NCBI GenBank assembly: GCA_902519405.1
Contig: CABYJX010000001.1
Location: 1 to 38,821 of the forward strand
Source of the DNA: an uncultured Gammaproteobacteria bacterium
GTDB taxonomy: Bacteria > Pseudomonadota > Gammaproteobacteria > Pseudomonadales > Halieaceae
Direction of reading: 5' to 3'
Length of the DNA: 38,821 nucleotides
Shown: positions 16,505 to 25,014 of the stretch, one piece after another
Layout of the letters: the number at the start of each line of letters is the position of its first letter
Position numbering within the stretch: position 1 is the stretch's first letter
Translations under genes and position numbers: made by a program
The notes under the pieces: model-generated
Told to the model about the DNA's origin: nothing
Seen by the model: only the letters and a program-made list of their open reading frames with translations
The model's database searches: none

Positions 16505-17434
16505 ATGTCACAATTTCCAAAACTAATTGCATCATCAGTAGTCAGAGGCAGTGAGAAGGGAGAAAGTCACGGAGGTGTATACACCATAGATTTTTCCTCA
16601 CAGTCGGTCGAGCAGCATATTGATTGGGATACTAGTGATATAGAATTCGCTGGTCGCGGCTGGGATCGAGGCCTCAGAGGAATTGAGTTTACTGAGGATT
16701 TAATTTGGATAGCGGGAAGTGACGAATTATTTGCTTACAACAAAAAATTTGGCCTAGTAGATTCTTATAAAAATCAGTATTTGAAGCATTGCCATGAAAT
16801 CTGCAGACGAGAGAACCTAATGTTTCTGACTTCAACAGGTTATGACAGCGTATTGGTTTTTGATTTAACTCAGCGAAAATTTATATGGGGTGTGTATGTG
16901 TCGAGGAATGGAAACCAGTGGATTGGGCAGCCATTTAATCCAGACACCTCCTCAGGTCCACCTTTCGCAAATCATTATCATCTTAATAATGTCTTTGTTG
17001 ATAAAAGTGGAGTCTATTTTAGTGGTTTGAAGACAGATGCCATTTTGTTTCTTGATTCCGAAATGCATATTACGGAATTTTGTATTTTGCCTAGCGGAAC
17101 GCATAATGCGAGACCATTTCTTGATGGAGTCGTATTTAACGACACTGCAGAGGATACCCTTCGTTATATTACCAGGGAAGGAAAACAGAGGGCGTTTGAA
17201 GTGATTTCATTTGAAGTTGATCAGCTCGATGGTACGGGACTCGATACCTCTAATATTGCACGGCAATGCTTTGCACGCGGACTCTGCGCAATAAACAACC
17301 GCTTCATCGCGGGGGGATCGTCCCCATCCACGGTCAGCATCTATGATTTGGCAAATGGAACACGCCTTGGATCTGTCAATCTAACCATGGACGTCAGAAA
17401 TGCTATTCATGGTCTCGAGGTTTGGCCATTTTAA
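16505..17434 (+). CDS. Uncharacterised protein, probable beta-propeller
   Basis: A 309-residue protein not assigned to a named family. It is built of repeating short strand-like blocks with aromatic and glycine turns, such as IWIAGSDELFAYNKK, LMFLTSTGYDSVLVFDL, NNVFVDKSGVYFSGLKTDAILFLD and RFIAGGSSPSTVSIYDLANG, which look like blades of a WD/YncE-like propeller. There is no signal peptide or membrane segment. It follows the TPR-sulfotransferase by 25 bases, so the two are probably co-transcribed, and it ends just before a strong terminator. Conserved His and Asn residues (KHCHEIC, ANHYHLNN, GTHNARPF, AIHGLE) recur at equivalent places, hinting at a metal or ligand site on the propeller face. 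The function is unknown; a link with sulfated products is only positional. Confidence 0.7.
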   Translation: MSQFPKLIASSVVRGSEKGESHGGVYTIDFSSQSVEQHIDWDTSDIEFAGRGWDRGLRGIEFTEDLIWIAGSDELFAYNKKFGLVDSYKNQYLKHCHEICRRENLMFLTSTGYDSVLVFDLTQRKFIWGVYVSRNGNQWIGQPFNPDTSSGPPFANHYHLNNVFVDKSGVYFSGLKTDAILFLDSEMHITEFCILPSGTHNARPFLDGVVFNDTAEDTLRYITREGKQRAFEVISFEVDQLDGTGLDTSNIARQCFARGLCAINNRFIAGGSSPSTVSIYDLANGTRLGSVNLTMDVRNAIHGLEVWPF

Positions 17435-17435
17435 T

Positions 17436-17470
17436 AAAAAAAGGCACGCATTTGCGTGCCTTTTGATTTT
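17436..17470. terminator. Bidirectional intrinsic terminator
   Basis: GGCACGC (17443-17449) and GCGTGCC (17454-17460) pair around an ATTT loop, with flanking AAAA and TTTT extending the stem to 11 bp and giving a U-tract on both strands. It lies between two convergent genes (the propeller protein and the TonB receptor) and can serve both. Confidence 0.92.
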
Positions 17471-17492
17471 GTCTAAACCAGAATAACTCGAT

Positions 17493-19847
17493 TTAGAAAT
17501 TGACTCGCACAGAAGCACCGATCTGTCTCGGCGACACTATGAAATACGAGGCCCTTCCAAACATTCTATCAAAGTCACTAGAATCTTTGAATGTTACGCC
17601 TCTCTCATCAGTTAAGTTCCGCGCAAACAAAGTCGCTTGCCATGAACCGAAATCAAAACCCAAGGTCACGTCGGTAAGTCGATAATCTCCCTGAGTCTCT
17701 TGCGGTTGGATACCGGGGGTATCATCTATTTGATTAAGCGATTCGCCAGTATAACTATGCTGGACGCGCAAATATCCATCTGCACCGATTCCCATCGTGC
17801 TTGCATCAAAGCTGTATTCCGCATACAACGAGTAGGAATGGTCCGCAAACAAGGGCAATTGTGGTTTGGCATCCAAGCCAACGGGCGCTACACCTCCCTC
17901 AAACCTAGCATCAGCCACTGGCGGCGCATTCACTTCATTCTTGTGAATCCATGTCAGATTGAATCCCAGCTCAAGGTTTTCACTAGCTTTGCCGATGACA
18001 TCCATGTCCAGGCCAGAGATGGACGCGTCGTCCATATTTGCGATGATTGTCTGCCATGGCTCACCTATTCTAAAGCTTGGATCGACCAATTCTACCTGGA
18101 CATCCGTCCAATCCATCTGATAAATGGCAATATTGGCTTGGATTTTGTTGTCTGCCAAAACTGCTTTTATCCCCAGCTCCTTGTTCTCTACGGTATCCGA
18201 GTCGTAGGCCACGGGGAATGTACCATTGTCACTTCGCCCCCTGTTTACTCCGCCCGTTCTAAATCCCTCGGAGTAAACACCATATATCATTACGTCATCG
18301 GTAATATTATATTGAAGTCCGATCTTAGGAATAAAGCCATCGTCATCCATTTTTCTATTTGGCTGCGGACCCCGAATGTAATCATTGCTAGGTACCGCTT
18401 GGAAGAGGCCTTCAGGTTTCTGAACGAAGTAATCAATCGATTTTTCGACATCATACCACCTACCACCAAGCAGGAGAGCGAGGTTTTCAGTCAGGTTCCA
18501 GTCTAGCTCTCCGTATACTGCCAAGGTTTCTCTGCTGGTTTGCTGAGAGGAGAACCACCAAGCGTCAGACGGAGGGATCTCAAATCCGTAATAGGTGGTG
18601 AGATTCTGAAACCCCTGACTATTAGCGTAATCATCGATATAAGTTTTAAAATCCCAAGTTTCCTCAAGATCTGAGTAAAACATTCCTAGTGTCCAGTCCA
18701 CATTCTCACCGGCGCCAGTTAAGCGAACCTCTAGGCTCATACTTTCGTTATTTTGATCGTTGACCAAGTAGCCCTTAGCGTCTTCACCCCAGTCGTATCC
18801 AAAACCAAAATAGCTAAAGTAAGAGGCATAGGTTTGAGTATCGTGCTGGTATAATGTATCCCGATCATAATAGGAGCCAGCAATGACTAGATTAGCGAAG
18901 TCCAGTTCGCCTGTAATTACAAGGCTGGTAGCGACAAACTCATCCTCTCGAGTTTCTGGCTTGTATTTCGCAATTTTAAGGTCACCAATCGAGGGATCTA
19001 CATCTGCAAATCCGTCAGCTTCGATATCCTGATAGTGAACACTTAAGTCTGCGGTCCAGTTATCTGACATCAGCCATCTAGCTGCGACTCGTCCTCCTAC
19101 CCAGCTGACGTCGTTGTAATCGTCCTCAACCATATCTGAATTATCTGATCCGCCTTGGACGGTCGGGCTTAAAACATTATCAATAAAGCCGCCATCTTCA
19201 CGCGCAAATCCCGATAGACGAATTGCGAATTTATCACTCATCGGTACGTTTACAGTGAACTCCCCATTGTAGCTAGCATCACCGTCAGAAAAGGAACCCG
19301 CTTCAGCTGCCACCGTGCCAGAAAATTCTTCTGTATCGGGTTTATTTGTGATGTAGCGGACGGTTCCGGATTGAGAGTCCGCACCGAATAAAGTTGACTG
19401 GGGTCCAGCTAGAGTCTCGATCCTTTGCAGATCTACCGGATAAATATCTGGAGCAAGACCTCCAAGACTCATGGGTTGGTCGTCGAGATAAACTGCGGCC
19501 GTTGCATCTTGCAGGAAGCCTCCACCAGTGCTGACGCCTCTGAAGACAATTTCATTCGAACCAATACCATCCGCCGTTATTTGTAATGAGCCAATATGTT
19601 TTGACAAATCTTGAAGTGTTGTTATTCCTCGGCTTTGAATTTCCTCTCCTGACATTGCCTGAATCATCATCGGCACGTCTTGCATCGACTCTGCCCGCTG
19701 TCGAGCCGTGACAACAACTTCCTCGAGCGAGTCCTGAGCGACTGCTGCGGGAATTCCGGTAAATCCTAGTGCGGTTGCTACCGCCGTATGTATTAGTGTC
19801 TTTGAGTAAGGCGTAGCGCCCACTTTATCTTTTGCATCAAAAGACAT
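17493..19847 (-). CDS. TonB-dependent outer-membrane receptor
   Basis: A 784-residue outer-membrane receptor. A signal sequence with hydrophobic core LIHTAVATALGFTGIPAAVAQ is followed by a TonB box-like EEVVVTARQ and a plug domain (QDVPMMIQAMSGEEIQSRGI, then RGVSTGGG and ETLAGPQSTLFGADSQSGTVRYITNKP). About 600 residues of beta-barrel follow, ending in an aromatic residue (GASVRVNF) for BAM recognition. The ATG has a GGGGGAAAG ribosome-binding site. Late features such as MIYGVYSEGFRTGGVNRG are typical of the large marine TonB receptor group near Sphingomonad/gammaproteobacterial types. The ligand (siderophore, carbohydrate, lipid or peptide) is not readable. It is monocistronic and divergent from the ATP-grasp gene, with 275 bases between. 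Confidence 0.93.
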   Translation of the reverse strand: MSFDAKDKVGATPYSKTLIHTAVATALGFTGIPAAVAQDSLEEVVVTARQRAESMQDVPMMIQAMSGEEIQSRGITTLQDLSKHIGSLQITADGIGSNEIVFRGVSTGGGFLQDATAAVYLDDQPMSLGGLAPDIYPVDLQRIETLAGPQSTLFGADSQSGTVRYITNKPDTEEFSGTVAAEAGSFSDGDASYNGEFTVNVPMSDKFAIRLSGFAREDGGFIDNVLSPTVQGGSDNSDMVEDDYNDVSWVGGRVAARWLMSDNWTADLSVHYQDIEADGFADVDPSIGDLKIAKYKPETREDEFVATSLVITGELDFANLVIAGSYYDRDTLYQHDTQTYASYFSYFGFGYDWGEDAKGYLVNDQNNESMSLEVRLTGAGENVDWTLGMFYSDLEETWDFKTYIDDYANSQGFQNLTTYYGFEIPPSDAWWFSSQQTSRETLAVYGELDWNLTENLALLLGGRWYDVEKSIDYFVQKPEGLFQAVPSNDYIRGPQPNRKMDDDGFIPKIGLQYNITDDVMIYGVYSEGFRTGGVNRGRSDNGTFPVAYDSDTVENKELGIKAVLADNKIQANIAIYQMDWTDVQVELVDPSFRIGEPWQTIIANMDDASISGLDMDVIGKASENLELGFNLTWIHKNEVNAPPVADARFEGGVAPVGLDAKPQLPLFADHSYSLYAEYSFDASTMGIGADGYLRVQHSYTGESLNQIDDTPGIQPQETQGDYRLTDVTLGFDFGSWQATLFARNLTDERGVTFKDSSDFDRMFGRASYFIVSPRQIGASVRVNF

Positions 19848-20122
19848 GTCTTTCCCCCTATAAACTGACCCTTTTAATCACCCTTGCTTTGTTAGATCGG
19901 CTAGTCACAAACACAGCGACTCGGCCTAATTCCTACTCAAGCTATCTTATTCTTCTAATCCTAAAGCAAATACGGTTCTTATAACAGCCCTATAAAATGT
20001 AAAAATAGCCGTTTTGTGAGATTTTGGTTGGAAAATTTAGGTTCTGGTCTTTTCAGGCTTTAAATTGACAAATATTCATAGGAAGTTGACAGTATCAAGA
20101 CAGTTCAGCAGATGGAGATGCA

Positions 20123-21268
20123 ATGACAATTTCTGTGCTACTTACCTTGGGTCGTCTGCCTAAAGCCCTTGAAATTGCCCGAGCTCTTTATTTAGCAGGA
20201 TGCCGTGTCATCGTCGCCGAACCTTTACGCTGGCATATTTGTAAGGTTTCGAATTCAGTAGTCTCTAGTTACAGAGTTACTGCACCAAATATCGATCGAG
20301 AGGCGTACTTGCAGGAACTCCTGAATATTATTCTTCAAGAGGATATCGACCTGGTGGTTCCAATCTCAGAGGAGTCAGTATACGTGTCTTTGCTCAATGA
20401 TCGCTTGCCCTCTAATGTGAGACTGGCATGCCCTTCATTTAAGCAAATGTACCTCCTAAATGACAAATTATCATTTGCGGGCTGGGCAATTGCTAATGAC
20501 CTTTCGGTCCCTATCACATTTCCCGCGGATACTGCTGAAGCATCTGAACTTGCTGATCAAAAGGACCACGTTATAAAACCATCCAATGGCTATTCTGGAG
20601 TTGGTGTAAAACTTCGACGGAAAGGGGAGTTGCTGGGTGATCTTGAGCCCGGACTTATTGTCCAAGAACAAATCAAAGGCAGGCACGTAAGTTCTTTGTC
20701 GCTACTAAAAAATGGTCGCGATCTTTGCACCGTTTTATATGAAGGAAGAGTCTTTGCGGATACTGTGGCTGTTTGCTCACAGCGAATTGAGATTCCAGGA
20801 CCGATATGTGACTGGATTCAACAGTTTGCGTCGGCGGGCAAATTGACTGGCTTCTTTGCCCTCGACTTTATTTTGGACGAAAAAGGAATTCCTTGGGTTA
20901 TCGAGTGTAATCCTAGAGTAACGAGCGGCATCCATTTTTTTGATAATAAGTCTACTGCTAACGCCTTGTTAGATCCTAGCTCGGAGGAGGTGATTCTAAA
21001 GGCGAGTCCAACCCGCTATCAGTGGGGGTACAGCACATTGACTGAGGTGTGTAGGAGCGTATTTCAGCCGAGGGAATTTATTCGCAAGTTCAGGGAATTA
21101 ACTAATGCAAGAGATGCAGTTTGGGATATAAATGATCCTTGGCCATTTATATTGATGATGCCAATGTCAGCTGAGATAATGTGGAGTGCAACGACTTCCT
21201 CGATGACTCTTGGAGAGGTCAGTCAACGTGATATCGCCTGGACACCAAAATTTGAAAAAGCAGAATGA
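20123..21268 (+). CDS. ATP-grasp domain enzyme, carboxylate-amine ligase-like
   Basis: A 381-residue protein of the ATP-grasp superfamily. An N-terminal Rossmann-like pre-ATP-grasp domain (about residues 1-105; GRLPKALEIARALYLAG) is followed by an ATP-binding domain with VIKPSNGYSGVGVKL (nucleotide Lys and glycine loop), VQEQIKGRHVSSL and the metal-binding strand WVIECNPRVTSGIHFF (Glu and Asn ligands). It resembles the carbamoyl-phosphate synthase/PurK-like group that joins an acyl phosphate to an amine or other nucleophile. GGAG lies 7 bases before the ATG. It converges with the P450 gene 18 bases away and sits at the border of the photosynthesis cluster. The substrate is unknown and it is not a recognised pigment biosynthesis enzyme. 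Confidence 0.85.
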   Translation: MTISVLLTLGRLPKALEIARALYLAGCRVIVAEPLRWHICKVSNSVVSSYRVTAPNIDREAYLQELLNIILQEDIDLVVPISEESVYVSLLNDRLPSNVRLACPSFKQMYLLNDKLSFAGWAIANDLSVPITFPADTAEASELADQKDHVIKPSNGYSGVGVKLRRKGELLGDLEPGLIVQEQIKGRHVSSLSLLKNGRDLCTVLYEGRVFADTVAVCSQRIEIPGPICDWIQQFASAGKLTGFFALDFILDEKGIPWVIECNPRVTSGIHFFDNKSTANALLDPSSEEVILKASPTRYQWGYSTLTEVCRSVFQPREFIRKFRELTNARDAVWDINDPWPFILMMPMSAEIMWSATTSSMTLGEVSQRDIAWTPKFEKAE

Positions 21269-21286
21269 GTGCTCTGATATTGAGAG

Positions 21287-22660
21287 TTAACGGTGATATT
21301 TGACTTTGTAAGTGATTTGTTTCACCGGTCTAGTGGTAAGTCTTGCTGCAGGACGGACAGGTTCTGTGTTTGTCATTACAAAATCAAAACGTCGAATCAA
21401 TTTTGAGATGATAAGTGCGCTCTCAGCTTGTGCAAAACCTGCACCAACGCAGGTATGATTACCTTGGCCAAAAGGGATGTAAGCACCAGGTATTTGATCA
21501 GCCAGCTCTGATAAAAAACGCTCCGGTCTAAATATGTGGGGGTCTTTCCAATAGAGTTTATGTCTATGAAGCGTCCAAGGAGCAATCATAACCAGCGCAC
21601 CACGCCTTAATTTTCTTGGACCCACCTTAGCATTTCGCAGAGCCACTCTCGGAATAAAAGTGATCGGAGGATAGAGTCTCAATGTTTCACGAAAGACGGC
21701 TCGCACCAACGGAAGACGTTTGATATGAGCAAACTCAACTTCCCCAGTGCCCACTACATTGTCAATCTCATTACGAAGCTGTTTGACAAGATTAGGTTGT
21801 GCAGCGAGGATATAAAACACCCAGGTCAATACGCTGGCAGTGGTTTCGTGTCCAGCGAGAAAAAAAACTCCCAGCTGATCAATGAGCTCATCGCGGGTAA
21901 ATGGTTGGTTTGTTTCTTTGTCACGGGCTGCCACCACTTCGCTAGCTATGTCGTTGTAGTTCGAGTTGGGATCAAGGTGAGTATCGACAAGTGTGCCCAA
22001 GTGTTGCCGTATTCGTGCGCATGCATCCAAGACTTCAGGTTTTTGTGGTGGATTGCTCCATGCGGGAGCCGTAATCATATGCATGATATCTGTTTGAGCA
22101 ACGTGGCGTTCAAAAATATTAAAATCCTCAAAAACATCATGGGCAATATTTGAATCAAGGCTTGTGGAAAAAACAGCGCGACAGATTATGTCTGCTGTTA
22201 ATTGTCCCATAGCTTGATCAAGTGAGAATTCTTCACCAGTCTGGGCTCTGCGCTCCAGTTCAATCTCATGGTCGTGCACTGCCGCCTGCATTTGATTGAA
22301 TGCGTGGCTTATACGCATCATAGAGAAAGCGGGGTCCACCATTGCTCGTTGTTTACGCCACTTCTCTCCATCGGTAACAAAAATAGATTGACCAATTAAC
22401 GGTTCAACAGCACTAACCATTAGATCGCTTTTAGGAAAAATCTCATCAGGATCGCGCAGGATATGACTGACTAGTTCTGGATCGTTAAAAAGGACGGTTG
22501 AGCGGCGTGATATGCCAAGATTACCTACTTTGAATTTATAAGCGGCGGCCGGTAATAACTCTAGTAGATTACCTTCACCACGCCAGAGAGTTCGAAATAA
22601 CGCTGGCACTGCCCAAAGGGAATATGGTTTTGGTGGACAATATGGCTTGTCAGTTGTCAT
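21287..22660 (-). CDS. Cytochrome P450
   Basis: A 457-residue soluble-type P450. The helix C motif W101-R-K-Q-R105, the I-helix oxygen-activation motif AGHETT (269-274), the ExxR pair E325/R328 in ETLRLYPP and the haem loop PFGQGNHTCVGAGFAQAE with ligand C404 are all present, so it should be active. No membrane anchor is seen. It diverges from the membrane-protein/crtD pair with 51 bases between, so the P450 and carotenoid genes may share control. P450s that hydroxylate carotenoids are known in other bacterial carotenoid clusters, but no spirilloxanthin-cluster standard includes one. A carotenoid or fatty-acyl substrate is a hypothesis. Electron partners (ferredoxin, reductase) are not in the window. 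Confidence 0.92.
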   Translation of the reverse strand: MTTDKPYCPPKPYSLWAVPALFRTLWRGEGNLLELLPAAAYKFKVGNLGISRRSTVLFNDPELVSHILRDPDEIFPKSDLMVSAVEPLIGQSIFVTDGEKWRKQRAMVDPAFSMMRISHAFNQMQAAVHDHEIELERRAQTGEEFSLDQAMGQLTADIICRAVFSTSLDSNIAHDVFEDFNIFERHVAQTDIMHMITAPAWSNPPQKPEVLDACARIRQHLGTLVDTHLDPNSNYNDIASEVVAARDKETNQPFTRDELIDQLGVFFLAGHETTASVLTWVFYILAAQPNLVKQLRNEIDNVVGTGEVEFAHIKRLPLVRAVFRETLRLYPPITFIPRVALRNAKVGPRKLRRGALVMIAPWTLHRHKLYWKDPHIFRPERFLSELADQIPGAYIPFGQGNHTCVGAGFAQAESALIISKLIRRFDFVMTNTEPVRPAARLTTRPVKQITYKVKYHR

Positions 22661-22711
22661 GATACCCTAGGCGGCAAATAGGAATTAAAAGTATCGGATA
22701 GAAGTTGGTGT

Positions 22712-23512
22712 ATGTCGAGTCACAGCTTATTTGAAATTTTTGTAAGTCTACACATCATGGCCGGTAGTGTGGGGCTGCTGACCTTTTGGATTCCTGTGGT
22801 AGGGCGAAAAGGCACTAGAACCCATGTCCAATTCGGAAGAGTTTTTGGATATACGATGCTAATAACTGGCTTTGCATCGATTGCGACTTCTTTTACTACT
22901 TTATATGATCCGGTGGGTACCCATCCGGACGTATTAAGGTGGGGAGATCCTAGATTTGCCAATCCGGACATGGTAAGCGGTGTTTTTGGGTGGATGATGC
23001 TATGTCTGGCTGTACTTACTGTGAACCTAGCTTGGCACGGGTTGCTGTGCATCAGGAACAGGAAAAACCATCTTGAAAATCGAGGCTGGCACAATCTTTT
23101 TCTGCAGGGAGCACTTTTAGCCACATCTGTGGTCTGTATGTGGCGTTCGATTGAACTCGAATATTTAATGATGACCTGTGTTGGAGTATTAGGAATAGTG
23201 ACAGTTGCAACGAATCTTTGGTTCTTATATAAACCGAATTTAAGGCCAGAGGATAGGCTGAAGGAACATGTCAAGTCTTTGATAGGCGCAGGAATTTCTG
23301 TCTATACTGCTTTTTTAGCCTTTGGGGCCTTGCGAATTCTGCCAAAGGCTGCAATATCACTGCAGCTCTGGGCCTTCCCTTTGATATTCGGAATTATTGC
23401 TATCATCTATTTTCAGTTAGCGATTTCAAAACGTTTCGAGAAAGTATCTTCTGGCGCCAAAGAGGCTCAGTCTGTTTCTACTAAATATAAATCGGAATCG
23501 GCAGCAAGTTGA
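22712..23512 (+). CDS. Multi-pass membrane protein, DUF2306-like
   Basis: A 266-residue integral membrane protein with about seven hydrophobic segments. The first (FEIFVSLHIMAGSVGLLTFWI) carries the LHIMAGSVGL His-containing helix and is followed by THVQFGRVFGYTMLITG, a layout like DUF2306 and related heptahelical proteins. The C-terminal tail is polar. The stop codon TGA overlaps the TTG start of crtD by 4 bases, so the two proteins are translationally coupled. That suggests a role linked to carotenoid synthesis or placement in the membrane, though no activity is established for such proteins. The family assignment is by eye and moderately sure. Confidence 0.75.
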   Translation: MSSHSLFEIFVSLHIMAGSVGLLTFWIPVVGRKGTRTHVQFGRVFGYTMLITGFASIATSFTTLYDPVGTHPDVLRWGDPRFANPDMVSGVFGWMMLCLAVLTVNLAWHGLLCIRNRKNHLENRGWHNLFLQGALLATSVVCMWRSIELEYLMMTCVGVLGIVTVATNLWFLYKPNLRPEDRLKEHVKSLIGAGISVYTAFLAFGALRILPKAAISLQLWAFPLIFGIIAIIYFQLAISKRFEKVSSGAKEAQSVSTKYKSESAAS

Positions 23513-25011
23513 GAAAAGTAAAGACTCGAGTAAGTGTTATTGGTTCGGGCATTGGAGGTTTGACAGCTGCCATTGATCTTGCGCGAGCCGGATGTGACGT
23601 CGATGTATTTGAACGCGGCCCCAAACCCGGTGGAAAAATTAGGCAGCTGGAAGTCAATGGTATTGCTATGGATGCTGGCCCAACTGTATTTACTATGCGT
23701 TGGGTATTTGAAGAGCTTTTTAAGGACGCTGGATCGAAGCTCTCGGAAGAGCTAACACTGTCCAGAACGAATATTTTGGCGAGGCACGCTTGGGAGCATG
23801 GTGGACGTCTTGATCTTTTTGAGGATATAAATGAGTCTGCTGAGGCGATACGAAAATTTTCCGATGGTAAAAATTCAGAAGGCTACAAGGCATTTTGTTC
23901 GCAAAGCAAGGAACTTTATTTTGCGCTTAAAGACGCATTCATTGCGGCTGAAAAACCTAGCCCGTTGGATTTGGTTTCTAGGGTGGGACTTACCTCCTTC
24001 TTTGGAGCTATGTGGGAGACTGCGCCGCATCGAAATTTATGGCATGTACTAGACAAGTACTTTAGCGACCCTCGATTGAAACAGCTTTTTGCACGTTATT
24101 CGACTTACGTGGGATCTTCCCCGTTAGCAACCCCTTCAATATTAATGCTTATCGCGCATGTAGAGCAAGACGGAGTTTGGCTATTAGATGGGGGAATGTA
24201 TTCACTCGCCCGAGCCCTTAAGAATCTCGGCGAAAGGCTCGGTGTTCGATATCATTTTAATGCACATGTTAACAGTATTAATTGCTCTGGAGGAAGAGTA
24301 ACAGGCCTATGTGTCGATGGTTCGGAGGTTGCAGGGTTTGATGCGATCGTCTTTAACGGGGATCGATCTGCCTTGGCCGACGGGCTGCTTGGTGACCAAG
24401 TGGTCGATGCAGCACCCCTCATGAAACCAGCTAACCGGGGTCTATCGGCGATCATTTGGTGCGTTCGTGGAGTCACATCAGGAATGCCTCTCGCATATCA
24501 TAATGTATTTTTTTCAGATAACTACCCCGAGGAGTTCAAACATGTTTTTAATAAGAGAGATATTGTGGAATCCCCGACGGTCTATGTTTGTGCACAAGAT
24601 CGATTAGCAAAAAAAAATCCAGACGGATCGGAGAGGTTACTAGTACTTATTAATGCACCTGCTGACGGCGACACTATTGACATTACATCTGGAAGAGAAG
24701 AGTTTTTTTGGGAGAGAGCAAATAGAGTCCTAAATAATTGTGGTTTAAAGCTCACGGCTGAAGCTTCAGAGAGAGTAATGACGTCTCCATCTACTTTTTC
24801 TGATTTATATCCGGGTACGGGTGGATCTTTGTATGGACAAGCTTCACACGGGATTTTTTCACCTTTTTTCCGGCCCAGCTCTGTCTCTCCTGTGGAGGGT
24901 TTATTTCTTGCCGGAGGATCTGTTCACCCGGGACCAGGTGTTCCAATGGCTGCTCTATCTGGAAGATTAGCAGCTAATTCGCTCCTCGAGAGATTCTCAA
25001 AGAAAGATTAA
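23509..25011 (+). CDS. crtD: 1-hydroxycarotenoid 3,4-desaturase (CrtD)
   Basis: A 500-residue FAD-dependent desaturase. The N-terminal VSVIGSGIGGLTAAIDLARAG binds FAD, and GGKIRQLEVNGIAMDAGPTVFTMRWVFEELF is characteristic of CrtD (methoxy-/hydroxyneurosporene desaturase) as opposed to CrtI. The C-terminal LFLAGGSVHPGPGVPMAALSGR is the second flavin segment. It introduces the 3,4 double bond in 1-hydroxylated carotenoids, after CrtC, in the spheroidene/spirilloxanthin route. The start is TTG, overlapping the upstream membrane protein stop (TTGA); no in-frame ATG precedes the conserved region. It converges with the alpha/beta hydrolase gene with only 3 bases between the stops. CrtD is separated here from crtC, which lies 7.5 kb away, unlike the adjacent crtDC of Rhodobacter. 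Confidence 0.9.
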   Translation: MRKVKTRVSVIGSGIGGLTAAIDLARAGCDVDVFERGPKPGGKIRQLEVNGIAMDAGPTVFTMRWVFEELFKDAGSKLSEELTLSRTNILARHAWEHGGRLDLFEDINESAEAIRKFSDGKNSEGYKAFCSQSKELYFALKDAFIAAEKPSPLDLVSRVGLTSFFGAMWETAPHRNLWHVLDKYFSDPRLKQLFARYSTYVGSSPLATPSILMLIAHVEQDGVWLLDGGMYSLARALKNLGERLGVRYHFNAHVNSINCSGGRVTGLCVDGSEVAGFDAIVFNGDRSALADGLLGDQVVDAAPLMKPANRGLSAIIWCVRGVTSGMPLAYHNVFFSDNYPEEFKHVFNKRDIVESPTVYVCAQDRLAKKNPDGSERLLVLINAPADGDTIDITSGREEFFWERANRVLNNCGLKLTAEASERVMTSPSTFSDLYPGTGGSLYGQASHGIFSPFFRPSSVSPVEGLFLAGGSVHPGPGVPMAALSGRLAANSLLERFSKKD

Positions 25012-25014
25012 CTA

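Noticed and set aside
17700-18506. 268-codon open frame on the plus strand, antisense to the TonB receptor
   Set aside because: No recognisable domain or ribosome-binding site, and it lies wholly within a well supported receptor gene; shadow frame.
20065-20091. Two TTGACA boxes as a promoter for the ATP-grasp gene
   Set aside because: No good -10 hexamer at 15-18 bases from either copy.
22720-23274. 184-codon frame antisense to the DUF2306-like membrane protein
   Set aside because: The plus-strand frame has clear transmembrane segments and couples with crtD; the antisense product has no coherent features.
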